From Flavobacteriales bacterium MED-G22 (GTDB lineage: Bacteria > Bacteroidota > Bacteroidia > Flavobacteriales > Flavobacteriaceae), in assembly GCA_002457295.1 (NCBI GenBank), contig NTKF01000003.1, positions 1 through 53,976 on the forward strand: 53,976 bases of DNA, given 5' to 3'. A program made the position numbers and the translations under genes. This document shows, piece by piece, positions 53,955 through 53,976 of this stretch. Within the stretch, counting starts at the first letter, position 1, and every line of letters begins with the position of its first letter. Under the pieces are notes generated by a model. The model was not told the origin of the DNA, searched no databases, and worked only from the letters and a program-made list of their open reading frames with translations.

Positions 53955-53976
53955 GACTTAGAAACCCTAGCCCCAA

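Noticed and set aside
1..53976. tRNA, rRNA, CRISPR array, prophage, integrase, insertion sequence or known defence system
   Set aside because: None of the expected structures, repeats or protein families were seen; gaps between genes are short, with only one over 300 bases.

Overview
The window looks like a chromosomal segment of a marine-type Bacteroidota, most likely Flavobacteriia. Pointers are the AT-rich sequence, near absence of Shine-Dalgarno sites, promoter elements matching the Bacteroidota form (TTTG, then TAnnTTTG), tightly packed genes with 1-11 base overlaps, many lipoproteins and N-termini ending in AQ, sodium-coupled transporters, and a load of sugar-degrading enzymes. I found no tRNA, rRNA, CRISPR array, insertion sequence, phage gene or integrase.

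Layout. (1) 1-6363, minus: a four-gene operon with two planctomycete-type cytochrome c proteins (PSD1 type; DUF2231-cytochrome-LRR, cut by the window edge), a DUF1501 protein and a secreted sugar isomerase-like protein. (2) 6605-12721: an acyltransferase-SGNH hydrolase fusion, a flavin monooxygenase with a sodium symporter, two look-alike secreted proteins of unknown function separated by a bidirectional terminator, and a small DUF4177 gene. (3) 12773-20542, minus: a full L-rhamnose operon running from mutarotase through isomerase, kinase and fused aldolase-dehydrogenase to FMN-dependent lactate dehydrogenase, plus an NCS1-type permease. (4) 20662-31281: a DUF3050 protein, then a rhamnoside-degrading set (esterase, GH78, sulfatase), divergent from a sugar porter-GH32 pair, then a PhyH oxygenase with an unknown secreted protein. 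(5) 31328-40308: a TrpB2-like enzyme and an almost complete molybdenum cofactor locus (moeA, ModE-like regulator, TSUP exporter, moaD, moeB, moaE, moaC-mogA fusion, moaA, mocA-like, xdhC). (6) 40423-45904: an enolase-superfamily/DUF1611 pair matching the dgcA-dgcN D-glutamate pathway, a hydroxyacid dehydrogenase, an RNase H-like protein, an ABA4-like membrane protein and an alanine/glycine symporter. (7) 45925-53954: an unknown secreted protein, an SSS symporter, a CNT nucleoside transporter, a GH16 glucanase, pirin, small unknown genes and a TonB-dependent receptor.

How it fits together. Regions 3 and 4 would remove sulfate and acyl groups from rhamnose-containing glycans, free L-rhamnose and carry it to pyruvate and DHAP; the GH32-porter pair would handle fructans or sucrose. 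There is no SusC/SusD pair and no sugar-responsive regulator here, so this is a dispersed catabolic region and not a classical polysaccharide utilization locus. The molybdenum cofactor genes include maturation factors typical of the xanthine oxidase family (XdhC, MocA-like), but no molybdoenzyme lies in the window. I found no strong case for a wholly new system. The best leads are the cytochrome/DUF1501 operon, the acyltransferase-SGNH fusion lacking its usual aspartate, the monooxygenase/symporter/secreted-pair neighbourhood, the NCS1 permease in the rhamnose operon, and the DgcA-DgcN pair.
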